From NCBI GenBank assembly GCA_003153585.1, contig PLZZ01000155.1:19591-27403 (forward strand): 7,813 bases of DNA, in the 5' to 3' direction. Made by a program: the position numbers and the translations under genes. The notes below the pieces were generated by a model. It worked only from the letters and a program-made list of their open reading frames with translations. It did not search any database and was not told the DNA's origin. Below are positions 1-6,963 of the stretch, one piece after another (the first letter of the stretch is position 1; every line of letters starts with the position of its first letter). This DNA is from Acidobacteriota bacterium. Its GTDB lineage: Bacteria; Acidobacteriota; Terriglobia; Acidiferrales; UBA7541.

Positions 1-693
1 CTTGCGCTCTCGATTCGCTCTAGCGGAATTGTTCAACCGCTAGTAGTCCGCAGAATCGGCGCCCGTCACCAGCTCATCGCGGGCGAACGTCGCTGGCGTG
101 CGGCCCAAAGAGCCGGTCTTAGCCGCGTTCCGATTGTGATTCGCAACGTGCCTGACGACATGGCTCTTGAGATGACCTTGGTTGAAAATCTCCAGCGGGA
201 GGACCTCAACCCGATCGAGCAAGCCCATGCATTCCAACGGCTCACCGATGAGTTTCACCTTACACAAGAACAAGTTGCAGAGCGCACCGGCAAGGACCGC
301 GCTACCATCGCCAATGCGCTTCGGCTCCTTAAGCTTGAGCAGCCGATTCTGGATTTACTGGAGGACGGGAGACTTACCGCGGGCCATGGCCGCGCCCTTC
401 TCGCCGTAGCCGACACCAAAGAGCGCGTTGCGCTTGCGCACCGCGTCGCACGCGGGGGCATGACGGTCCGTCAGGTCGAGCGACTTTCCACTCGCGCGCC
501 AAGACCACGTCCTGCGGGGTCGCTGCTTCAACCTGATCCGAACACGAAGGCTGCTCTCGAAGATCTTCAGCGTGAATACGGAACACGCGTCTTGATCCAA
601 CCGCGTCGTACCGGAAAACCTGGTCAGTTAATCTTTGAATACTATGACGATAGTGATTTAACCCGCCTCTACGACCAATTAATGCTTAAATAG
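1..693 (+). CDS. parB: Chromosome-partitioning protein ParB (5' end missing)
   Basis: ParB binds parS sites and, as a CTP-dependent clamp, spreads on DNA so that ParA can segregate the replicated origin. The reading frame is open from base 1, so the gene starts outside the window; 230 residues are visible. Seen in visible numbering: GIVQPLVVR (9-17) and GERRWRAA (28-35), the ParB N-terminal boxes that bind CTP; ENLQRED (62-68), the third CTP/Arg-rich motif; a helix-turn-helix at about 88-110 (LTQEQVAERTGKDRATIANA) for parS recognition; and a C-terminal segment (about 187-230, ending YDQLMLK) matching the usual dimerisation domain. A GTG at 136 lies inside the conserved domain and is not the true start. 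The gene ends with TAG, and the bactofilin gene follows 44 bp later, probably co-transcribed. A parA upstream is expected but not visible. Identification is secure. Confidence 0.96.
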   Translation, partial: LALSIRSSGIVQPLVVRRIGARHQLIAGERRWRAAQRAGLSRVPIVIRNVPDDMALEMTLVENLQREDLNPIEQAHAFQRLTDEFHLTQEQVAERTGKDRATIANALRLLKLEQPILDLLEDGRLTAGHGRALLAVADTKERVALAHRVARGGMTVRQVERLSTRAPRPRPAGSLLQPDPNTKAALEDLQREYGTRVLIQPRRTGKPGQLIFEYYDDSDLTRLYDQLMLK

Positions 694-727
694 ATTTGCC
701 CTCAAGAACCTCAAACGGCACAGGGAT

Positions 728-730
728 AGG
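728..730 (+). promoter_or_regulatory. Ribosome binding site deciding the bactofilin start
   Basis: A purine-rich AGGGATAGG stretch (722-730) ends 7 nt before the ATG at 738. An upstream in-frame TTG at 696 lies 2 bp after the parB stop and has no such site in front of it. I therefore place the start at 738. Confidence 0.6.
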
Positions 731-737
731 ACCACGC

Positions 738-1145
738 ATGGCATGGTTTGACCGAAACCGACATGACTCCGGCGAATGGACAGGCTTTCTAGAGCCCGGC
801 GTAAAACTTGAGGGCAGACTTGAGTCTAGCGGCACGTTTCGCATCGACTCGTCGATGAAGGGAACTCTCGTCTCCGAAGAAACGTTGATTCTGGGAGAAC
901 ATGCTTCGGTGGAGGGTGAGATCGATGGCAACAACGTAATCATCAGTGGGCGGTTCGACGGGGTTATCCGCGCCCGTGGAAGAGTAGAACTGAAAACCAA
1001 AGCCATCGTGACGGGCGAAATCCATTGTCCTTGCCTCATCATCGAGCCTGGAGCTGTATTCGACGGGAGCTGCCAAATGCTTAGTGCGACGGAAACATCG
1101 AAACCAGTCACGATCCCGATTCGCTCAGTCGCCGCGCGCGCCTGA
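738..1145 (+). CDS. Bactofilin (polymer-forming cytoskeletal protein)
   Basis: Bactofilins self-assemble without nucleotides into filaments of stacked beta-helical subunits and act as scaffolds for cell-shape, polarity or chromosome-positioning proteins. The 135-residue product has the family layout. A short polar N-terminus (1-15) is followed by a right-handed beta-helix region (about 16-115) with repeating short beta-turns and glycines: GVKLEGRLESSGTFRIDS, VSEETLILGEHASVEGEIDG, NNVIISGRFDGVIRA and GRVELKTKAIVTGEI. A short polar tail closes it. Length is typical for the family. The start at ATG 738 is preferred over TTG 696 because of the Shine-Dalgarno sequence. The gene lies just after parB. 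In Myxococcus, bactofilins scaffold ParAB, so a link to segregation is plausible but inferred. Two Cys close together (97 and 99) are in the last helix turns; their meaning is unknown. Confidence 0.9.
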   Translation: MAWFDRNRHDSGEWTGFLEPGVKLEGRLESSGTFRIDSSMKGTLVSEETLILGEHASVEGEIDGNNVIISGRFDGVIRARGRVELKTKAIVTGEIHCPCLIIEPGAVFDGSCQMLSATETSKPVTIPIRSVAARA

Positions 1146-1201
1146 GACTTTCCTCTAATCAAGAGTTCTTTCCCCGCCCAAATTCCAAGGCTTCGAAGCG
1201 T

Positions 1202-1207
1202 TATAAT
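1202..1207 (+). promoter_or_regulatory. Putative -10 box of the selD promoter
   Basis: A perfect TATAAT lies 30 bp before the selD start, in the only sizeable gap between the bactofilin gene and selD. No convincing -35 hexamer sits 16-18 bp upstream (CAAATT at 1179-1184). The 10-bp palindrome GCTTCGAAGC (1190-1199) abuts the -10 box and could be an operator. The call rests on the -10 box and its position alone. Confidence 0.45.
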
Positions 1208-1226
1208 CAACAAACGATAGTTACTT

Positions 1227-1231
1227 GGGAG
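1227..1231 (+). promoter_or_regulatory. Ribosome binding site deciding the selD start
   Basis: GGGAG is placed 5 nt before the TTG at 1237. The alternative in-frame TTG at 1225 overlaps this site and has no ribosome binding site of its own, so 1237 is the better start. Confidence 0.6.
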
Positions 1232-1236
1232 ATTCA

Positions 1237-2298
1237 TTGGCCGAGACAATTCGCTTAACCACCACCGCAAAAGCCGCAGGCTGCGCCGCAAAGCTCAGTC
1301 CCAGCATTTTGGATTCGATTCTCAAGCGTCTGCCGCCACAAACCGATCCAAATCTTCTCGTCGGTTTCGAAACCAGTGACGATGCCGCCGTGTACCGCCT
1401 GACTGACGATCTGGCAATCGTTCAAACCGTGGATTTTTTCACGCCGATCGTCGACGACCCGGCACAGTTTGGCCAAGTCGCCGCAGCCAATTCGTTGAGT
1501 GATGTGTATGCCATGGGCGGACGCCCGATTTCCGCTCTGACGATTGTTGCTTTCCCAGCTTCAGGCGCGCCGGAGATTCTCGAAGAAATTCTGCGCGGCG
1601 GCCTCGCAAAAATGTCAGAGGCAAATTGCACGGTTGTCGGCGGACATTCCATTCGCGATGACGAGCTGAAGTTTGGCTACGCTGTCACCGGCGTAATCCA
1701 TCCCCAAAAAGTCTGGAAGAATATCGGCGCACAGCCAGGGGATGTTCTTCTGTTTACCAAGCCAATTGGAACCGGTGTGATCTCTACCGCATTGAAGCAA
1801 GGTCTCGCCGAGAAAGCGTGGGTTGCCGCCGCAACGGATTCGATGACGCGGTTGAATCGCGACGCCGCTGACGCATTGCATGAAGTGGAGGCCGCCTCAC
1901 AAAATGGCCGGCCCGTGCACGCAGTCACCGACGTCACCGGGTTTGGCCTTCTCGGCCACGCACGCGAAATGGCTATCGGAAGCGGCGTTTCCATGAAAAT
2001 CGATCACAAAAACATTCCCTGCCTTCCGGGAGCGATTGAAGCAGCGCGCGGGCATTTTTTCTCCGGCGGCATGAAAAACAACCGCGATTTTTGCGAAAGC
2101 TGCGTCAGCTTCGCCGACAATGTTGCCGATGAATTTCGCGCGCTGCTGTTCGACCCGCAGACTTCAGGCGGCCTGTTCATCGCAATCGCGCCGGCTTCGG
2201 CGGATTCCGCACTCGCTGCGTTCGAACGCCACGAGGTTCCTGCGCGCGCAATCGGTGAAATCATTTCCCGGCGTTCGCCTTTAATCGAAATCGCCTGA
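1237..2298 (+). CDS. selD: Selenide, water dikinase (selenophosphate synthetase), Cys type
   Basis: SelD makes selenophosphate from selenide and ATP, releasing AMP and phosphate. Selenophosphate is the selenium donor for selenocysteine tRNA and for 2-selenouridine in tRNA. The 353-residue product aligns by eye with E. coli SelD along its length. Seen: the glycine-rich active-site loop AAGCAAKLSP with Cys16 (equivalent to E. coli Cys17) and Lys19 (Lys20); SDDAAVY (47-53) and VDFFTPIVDDP, the metal/ATP-binding Asp region; LSDVYAMGG; VVGGHSI; DVTGFGLLGH; and DPQTSGGL near the C-terminus. The reactive residue is an ordinary Cys codon (TGC), not a Sec UGA. The second Cys of the usual GCGCK loop is Ala here; it is not essential in E. 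coli. The start is TTG, chosen by its Shine-Dalgarno site. No selA, selB, selC or selU is in view, so which selenium pathway it feeds cannot be told. Confidence 0.95.
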   Translation: MAETIRLTTTAKAAGCAAKLSPSILDSILKRLPPQTDPNLLVGFETSDDAAVYRLTDDLAIVQTVDFFTPIVDDPAQFGQVAAANSLSDVYAMGGRPISALTIVAFPASGAPEILEEILRGGLAKMSEANCTVVGGHSIRDDELKFGYAVTGVIHPQKVWKNIGAQPGDVLLFTKPIGTGVISTALKQGLAEKAWVAAATDSMTRLNRDAADALHEVEAASQNGRPVHAVTDVTGFGLLGHAREMAIGSGVSMKIDHKNIPCLPGAIEAARGHFFSGGMKNNRDFCESCVSFADNVADEFRALLFDPQTSGGLFIAIAPASADSALAAFERHEVPARAIGEIISRRSPLIEIA

Positions 2299-2339
2299 CC
2301 CGCCTCAATCGTGTACACTTTTCTTTTTTCGAACCTCCC

Positions 2340-3542
2340 ATGGACCCCATAACTCACGGCATTGCGGGCGCGCTTCTGGGTAAAGGATATTTTGCAGAGC
2401 GCAAAGGCCGCGTCGCAATCTTCGCGGCTACGCTTGGCGCCGTTTTTCCCGACATCGACATCGTGGCAGAAATAGCTTCTCGCGATCCGCTGGCTATCGT
2501 GAAATATCACCGCGGAATCACGCATTCCTTTGTCGGACTACCCTTTTTTGCTGCGCTTCTTGCATGGCTCACCCGCTGGATCGCGAGGCGTCGCGGCATC
2601 GAAACCCCTTCTTGGGCCACGCTCACCTTAATCTATGGAATCGGAATCGCCAGCCACATACTGCTCGACGGGATGACGTCTTTCGGCACGCGAATGTGGA
2701 CGCCGATCTCACAGCGACGCGTGTCCTGGGATTTGCTATTCATCATCGACTTCAGCTTCACGGCGATTATTCTATTGCCCCAGATCGCGGCGTGGATTTA
2801 TCGCGATCGCGCGAAGAGCCGGATGCGCGCCGCCTGGATGTGGGTGCTTTTCACTCTGGGCGCCGTCGCGGCATGGATGGCCGCGGATGCAGCCGGGTTT
2901 CCATTTCATCTCTGGATTGTGGCGGTTACAAGTTGCGTCATCGCCGCGTTATTTTTCTTCCCGGCGATCGACGACTGGGGATTCCACGTGAGCCGCGCCA
3001 CATGGTGTCAGGCGGGAACGTACGCTATGGTCGCGTATCTTTTCGTCTGCAGTTTCGCGCATCACGCCGCGTTGCAGCGTGTAAAAACCTTTGCTTCGGC
3101 CAATAACATTTCAATCGATCGCATGGGCGCTCTGCCGTTGCCGCCATCGTTCCTCGATTGGGGTGGAGTAATCCGCTCGGTCGATGGCGTATATCAGGCT
3201 CGCTTCGATTTGCGAAGTCCCGTGGCTCTGGAATTTCACTTCATCGCGGATTCTCCGCCGGATGAATTCGTTGCTCGCGCATTGTTGCTTCCCGAAGTCC
3301 GATTGTTCTGGCAGTTCTCGCGTTTTCCAGTGATTCGCACCTCGATGGAGGGCGAATATCACGTTGTCGATTTCGGCGAGAATCGTTTCGTCAATACGCG
3401 TCACAAGAGTCCGCAACCCTTCACCTATCGCGTGGTTTTCGACAAAGCTGGAAATATAATCGAGGAAGGCTGGCAATCTGACGGCATGCTACTGCGTCGC
3501 ATGCAAAAGCTTTCGCCGCAGCGCACGGGAGAAACGCCATGA
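2340..3542 (+). CDS. YdjM/DUF457-family membrane protein, predicted metal-dependent hydrolase
   Basis: The 400-residue protein belongs to the YdjM family (COG1988), integral membrane proteins predicted to be metal-dependent hydrolases; their substrate is not established. Family motifs: the N-terminal DPITHG (2-7), PDID (37-40), HRGITHS (57-63) and SHILLDG (105-111). The His and Asp residues in these form the presumed metal site. About seven hydrophobic segments lie within residues 25-245 (about 25-42, 63-82, 92-112, 130-152, 163-185, 188-210 and 222-243). A soluble C-terminal domain of about 150 residues follows, as in longer family members. ATG 2340 is chosen because DPITHG directly after the initiator Met is the family pattern. 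However, the upstream stretch is pyrimidine-rich and has no Shine-Dalgarno sequence. The stop overlaps the start of the next gene by 4 bp (ATGA), so the two are probably translationally coupled. Confidence 0.88.
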   Translation: MDPITHGIAGALLGKGYFAERKGRVAIFAATLGAVFPDIDIVAEIASRDPLAIVKYHRGITHSFVGLPFFAALLAWLTRWIARRRGIETPSWATLTLIYGIGIASHILLDGMTSFGTRMWTPISQRRVSWDLLFIIDFSFTAIILLPQIAAWIYRDRAKSRMRAAWMWVLFTLGAVAAWMAADAAGFPFHLWIVAVTSCVIAALFFFPAIDDWGFHVSRATWCQAGTYAMVAYLFVCSFAHHAALQRVKTFASANNISIDRMGALPLPPSFLDWGGVIRSVDGVYQARFDLRSPVALEFHFIADSPPDEFVARALLLPEVRLFWQFSRFPVIRTSMEGEYHVVDFGENRFVNTRHKSPQPFTYRVVFDKAGNIIEEGWQSDGMLLRRMQKLSPQRTGETP

Positions 3543-4144
3543 AGGTCCTGATCTTCAGCGATATTCACGGAGACTTACGCGCGCTCGAACGCATCGCTTC
3601 CCAGCAAGCGGACGTGTATATTTCTGCTGGGGACCTGTCGAATTTCGGCAAAGGCCTAGAACGCTGCGGAGAAATACTAAAACCGTTGGGCCAGCGCGTC
3701 TGGATGTTGCCGGGGAATCACGAAACGCAGGCCGAGAATCGCTCTTTTTGCGAGCATTATGGCTTCCTGGACTTTCACCGCCAGGTGCGCTCGCTTGAAT
3801 CCGCATCTGGCATCACGCAATGGGCCGGGCTTGGCTACAGCAACATCACACCGTTCGATACGCCCGGGGAATATTCCGAAGAAGAAATAGGCCAGGCCCT
3901 CGCGGCATTTGATGGAATGAAATCTCTCCATCTCGTCGTGCATTTCCCCCCGCTCAATACCAGGCTCGACGAATTCGCGCCCGGCAAGCATGGCGGGAGT
4001 TCGACGTTGCGCGAATGGGTGACTCGCGCCCAGCCAGCCTATCTTTTCTGCGGCCACATCCACGAAACCGCCGGCCGCTCCGATCGCATTGGCCAAACCC
4101 AATGCTTCAATGTGGGCAAGCAGGGATATACGCTGGAAGTTTAA
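3539..4144 (+). CDS. Calcineurin-like metallophosphoesterase
   Basis: This 201-residue soluble protein is a two-metal phosphoesterase of the calcineurin-like superfamily, closest in style to the small Icc-related group (COG2129). All five metal-ligand motifs are present: SDIHGD (7-12), GDLSNF (31-36), GNHE (59-62), His135 in VVHFPP, and GHIHE (172-176). The whole protein is one catalytic domain with no signal peptide or membrane segment, so it should act in the cytoplasm. The substrate (a phosphodiester, nucleotide or phosphoprotein) cannot be read from the sequence. ATG 3539 overlaps the preceding stop codon (ATGA) and is preceded by GGGAG at 7 nt, which supports both the start and coupling with the YdjM-family gene. 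The partner suggests a shared envelope or metabolic task, but that is inference. The gene ends 80 bp before the convergent jag stop. Confidence 0.93.
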   Translation: MKVLIFSDIHGDLRALERIASQQADVYISAGDLSNFGKGLERCGEILKPLGQRVWMLPGNHETQAENRSFCEHYGFLDFHRQVRSLESASGITQWAGLGYSNITPFDTPGEYSEEEIGQALAAFDGMKSLHLVVHFPPLNTRLDEFAPGKHGGSSTLREWVTRAQPAYLFCGHIHETAGRSDRIGQTQCFNVGKQGYTLEV

Positions 4145-4224
4145 GAAATTGAAATATATCAGAGAGCTTGGACAAAGCGGGCACGGCCGTTCCAAAATCA
4201 ATAACGCCTTTCCACGACCTCCAG

Positions 4225-4782
4225 TTACTTCTTATTGGCAGGATAAACGACAAGCTGCCGGCGGTCGCCCGCACCTTCGCTTGCAGTACGCACACCCGGC
4301 GCGCCATTTAATTCCAGGTGAATCAGCCGGCGCTCGCGCGGCGACATTGGATTAAAACGAAACGTCTCGCCCGTTTCGCGCACGCGTTGCGCGGCCACCC
4401 GCGCCGAGAGTTTCAATTCTGCAAGCCGCGCCGTCCGGTAGTCTCCGCAATCGAAGCGTACGCGATCGTGCAGGCGGGGATCCAACCGCAGCCATCGATG
4501 CGCAACATGTTCGAGCGCCAATAGAAGCTCCGCATCGCGTTCGAGCAGAAAATCCTGATCTGCTCCGTGAAACGCGACGACCACATCTTTTTCTCCGGAG
4601 CCGCCGGCTACCGAATCAGGATTGACGATTTCGTATTCAATCGCCAGCCCCATTTCGCGGACGGCGAGATCGAGAAAGCGTTTCAGCTCCGTCGCCGCGC
4701 GTTCGCGATCCAGCCGTGCTTCACCCTGTGCATGTTCCTTCATGAAAGGCCTCTTCGTGGCCGCCGTTCGTTCGTCACTCAT
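4225..4782 (-). CDS. jag: Jag/KhpB-like RNA-binding protein (KH and R3H domains)
   Basis: Jag (KhpB/EloR) is an RNA-binding protein usually encoded directly after yidC; in Gram-positive bacteria it affects cell elongation and division. The 185-residue product has a divergent KH-like region (about 30-110, with DVVVAFHGADQDFLLERDAE and a following helix) and a clear C-terminal R3H domain (about 115-180). The R3H hallmark is the run MSPRERRLIHLEL, followed by GVRTASEGAGDRRQLVV. The separate Jag N-terminal domain of Firmicutes is absent, so this is the short form. The start at ATG 4782 gives an 8-bp overlap with the yidC stop. A second in-frame ATG at 4743, preceded by an AGAGG at 6 nt, would shorten the protein by 13 residues and cannot be excluded. 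It is the last gene of the rpmH-to-jag block. Confidence 0.9.
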   Translation of the reverse strand: MSDERTAATKRPFMKEHAQGEARLDRERAATELKRFLDLAVREMGLAIEYEIVNPDSVAGGSGEKDVVVAFHGADQDFLLERDAELLLALEHVAHRWLRLDPRLHDRVRFDCGDYRTARLAELKLSARVAAQRVRETGETFRFNPMSPRERRLIHLELNGAPGVRTASEGAGDRRQLVVYPANKK

Positions 4783-6484
4783 TGAGCGCTTTCTTCTTGA
4801 ATTTACTCTTGGAAGGGAGCGGCTCGGTCCGGTTCAAATATACTTGCTGGCCGATACCGACGAGGTTGCTCGTGAACATGTACAGATTCAGTCCGCTGGA
4901 AAGATTGAAAAAGAAAAACCCGAACATCAACGGCATCAACGCCATCATTTTCTGTTGCGCCGGATCGGTGGTCGTCTGCGGCGTCATTTTGGTCATCAAA
5001 TACATCATGATGGCCATTCCTATCGGAAGAATGTAAAACGGATCTTTGGCCGAAAGATCGTGAATCCAGAACATCCACGGCGCATGCCGCAGCTCAATCG
5101 CCCCATTCAGCACGCGCCACAACGCCCACCATATCGGCATCTGGAAGAGCATCGGCAGGCAGCTTCCCATCGGGTTGATGCCCTCGCGGCTGTAGATGGC
5201 CATCACTTCTTCATTCATTTTCTTCTTGCGCGGATCACTCATGGAATACTTCTTGTAGCGATCCTGAATCTGCCGGACTTCCGGCCCTACTTTCTGCATT
5301 TTCTGCATCGAACGCCAGCTTTTCATCTTCAGCGGGAACATGGCGAAATTGATCACCAGCGTCAGCAGAATGATGCACCATCCATAATTCGGCACTTTCG
5401 TGTGGATGGTCTGCAGAATCCACAGAAGCGGCTTGGCGATCACTCCCGTCCATCCGAAATTAATCAGCTCGGCGAGCGGCGGCTTGGTTTTTTCCAGAAT
5501 CTTTAGGTCTTTTGGGCCTACAAAAACTCGCACGACCAATGGCGCCGCGATCGTAGTCCCGGCCGCCATCTCGGCGATGGGCTCGCTCGCAGGCTTGCCG
5601 TCGTCCACGATGCCGTGGTCCTGCGTCCAGTGCCACAGCGAGAGTTCCGCGCCGTCCGGCAAAAATGCCGCGGTGAAAAATTGGTCTTCGATGCCCAAAT
5701 ACTCCATCGGCCCGTTTTGCAGCGCCGGCTGGCTCTGATTTCCGGACACACCCAGCTTTTTATATTGCAGCAGACTCAGTTTGTCATTGAGCTTGTAATA
5801 AACGGTGACGAGTGAGGCGGCCTTGTACACCGCTCTGTCCCCGAATCCCCCGCGCCAGGCAATCCCTGCGGGAATCGCTTTGCCGTCCAGCAAAACGGAA
5901 ACTTCGGCAGACATCACGTAGTCCAAGTCGAAATTCAGCTTCTTGGTTACGTCCAGATGGCCGTCGCTCCAATGGAATGTAATTTCCGTCGGCGCAGTTA
6001 AATTACCCGGCCCAGGCGTCACTTCGTAGAGCGCCGAGTTGGCCTTCGCTTCGAGCTGCGAATCCGAAAGCACCAGAGAGAATGGCCAGCCCAATTGCTG
6101 CGCCGCGGAATTGTTTACCAGATCGAGCAAATGCGCCGGCTTTTGATCGTCCGAATATTTCTTCAGCTTCCAACTTCGCACCACGCCGCCGCGATTCGAA
6201 AGTTCCACCAGATAGAGCGGACTCTCCACGACGACTGATTTTTCTTCTGCCGCTTGAATCCGGGTGGCGCTGGCGGCGGCCACCGCGGCGGTTCCCTGCC
6301 TTATACCTCCGCTCCCGGCCGACGAGTTGCTAGGAACTTGCGGCGTTGTTTCCTGCACTGCCGTCTGCGCGGGTTGAGGTTGCGGCGCCACGGGAGGCTT
6401 GTAGAAATGCCCCCAGGCGAAAAGAATCACCAGCGCGATAACCACGAACACTACCGCGCGTATCTGATCGGACATCTCGTTCAC
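4775..6484 (-). CDS. yidC: Membrane protein insertase YidC (Gram-negative type)
   Basis: YidC inserts and folds inner-membrane proteins, alone or with SecYEG. The 569-residue length and layout are those of Gram-negative YidC. There is one N-terminal membrane anchor (about 8-27), a Pro/Gln/Ala-rich linker (28-75) and a large periplasmic beta-sandwich domain (about 80-335). The conserved five-helix insertase core is at about 345-555 (NPMGSCLPMLFQMPIWWALW at about 437-456, then IELRHAPWMFWIHDLS). A Lys-rich cytoplasmic tail ends it. At the place of the groove arginine (E. coli Arg366) the sequence VINFAMFPL has Asn379, an unusual substitution. The start is GTG 6484, sharing GTGA with the yidD stop and preceded by AAGGAG at 8 nt; ATG 6475 is a less likely alternative. 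The stop overlaps jag by 8 bp. Confidence 0.97.
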   Translation of the reverse strand: MNEMSDQIRAVVFVVIALVILFAWGHFYKPPVAPQPQPAQTAVQETTPQVPSNSSAGSGGIRQGTAAVAAASATRIQAAEEKSVVVESPLYLVELSNRGGVVRSWKLKKYSDDQKPAHLLDLVNNSAAQQLGWPFSLVLSDSQLEAKANSALYEVTPGPGNLTAPTEITFHWSDGHLDVTKKLNFDLDYVMSAEVSVLLDGKAIPAGIAWRGGFGDRAVYKAASLVTVYYKLNDKLSLLQYKKLGVSGNQSQPALQNGPMEYLGIEDQFFTAAFLPDGAELSLWHWTQDHGIVDDGKPASEPIAEMAAGTTIAAPLVVRVFVGPKDLKILEKTKPPLAELINFGWTGVIAKPLLWILQTIHTKVPNYGWCIILLTLVINFAMFPLKMKSWRSMQKMQKVGPEVRQIQDRYKKYSMSDPRKKKMNEEVMAIYSREGINPMGSCLPMLFQMPIWWALWRVLNGAIELRHAPWMFWIHDLSAKDPFYILPIGMAIMMYLMTKMTPQTTTDPAQQKMMALMPLMFGFFFFNLSSGLNLYMFTSNLVGIGQQVYLNRTEPLPSKSKFKKKALNE

Positions 6485-6963
6485 AGAAGCAGCTCCTTGT
6501 CTTGCTTACGCGGAGCGTTCTCCGTGAAACGCGCTTTTAAAGTTTGGAACGAACTTACCGCGGAAGAGTGCGTAGCGTGGGGAATCTGCATTCCAGAAGT
6601 CTTGCCTTCTTCCCTATCCGGCACAGGATCGAACCCGCCCTTCGTGAAAGGACGGCAGCGCCCCAGCCTTCTCAGCGCAAGCACCACACCGCGCCGCGCC
6701 CCGTGACGCGCAATTGCCTCCTGCGCGTACTTCGAGCACGAAGGATCAAACTTGCAAGCGCCTCCGAAAAAATGCGAAAGAAAAACTCTATAGAATTGAA
6801 CTAGCGCGAGCAGAACCCATGCGCCTGCCGATCGCCGGCTTTCCCCGCCGGAATCAGAATGAACCGCTACGGTGTGCGCGGAATCAATTTCACCAGTTCG
6901 GCCGCCAGCGGCAAGAATTCCGCCGTCGCGGCTGTCGTGCGCGGATGAATCACAATATCCCAT
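6481..6963 (-). CDS. yidD: Membrane protein insertion efficiency factor YidD, with extensions
   Basis: YidD is a small membrane-associated protein that helps YidC-dependent insertion. The family core is clear at residues about 48-115: WVLLALVQFYRVFLSHFFGG, then CKFDPSCSKYAQEAI, RHGARRG and CRPFTKGGFDPVP. The conserved cysteines are at 70, 76 and 103. Family members are usually 70-90 residues, yet this frame spans 160. Between the ATG at 6963 and the core there is no ATG, GTG or TTG codon in frame. Either the protein has a 47-residue N-terminal extension encoded inside rnpA, or it starts at a rare codon such as CTG 6813. ATG 6963 has an AGGAG 11 nt upstream, so I report it. About 45 residues of tail follow the core. 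The stop overlaps the yidC GTG by 4 bp (GTGA). Family identification is secure; the N-terminus is not. Confidence 0.88.
   Translation of the reverse strand: MGYCDSSAHDSRDGGILAAGGRTGEIDSAHTVAVHSDSGGESRRSAGAWVLLALVQFYRVFLSHFFGGACKFDPSCSKYAQEAIARHGARRGVVLALRRLGRCRPFTKGGFDPVPDREEGKTSGMQIPHATHSSAVSSFQTLKARFTENAPRKQDKELLL

Noticed and set aside
696..737. Longer bactofilin start at TTG 696
   Set aside because: No ribosome binding site precedes it, and the extra 14 residues look unlike the family, while ATG 738 has a good site.
2311..2330. GTGTACAC palindrome followed by a T-rich stretch after selD as a terminator
   Set aside because: A perfect 8-bp palindrome without a loop cannot form a stable hairpin. 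The T-rich run is better explained as the leader of the next gene.
4145..4224. Possible bidirectional terminator in the convergent gap (TTGGA 4168-4172 with TCCAA 4191-4195)
   Set aside because: The stem is only 5 bp with a long loop and no T-run on either side.
4622..5506. Long plus-strand open frame (294 residues) opposite yidC and jag
   Set aside because: It is His/Arg-rich, lacks any recognisable domain and lies antisense to clear yidC and jag coding sequence.
6516..6531. parS-like half site (CGTGAAAC at 6523-6530; another at 4566-4573)
   Set aside because: Only about 11 of 16 bases match the parS palindrome at the first place and fewer at the second. The left half is not conserved, and both lie within coding sequence.
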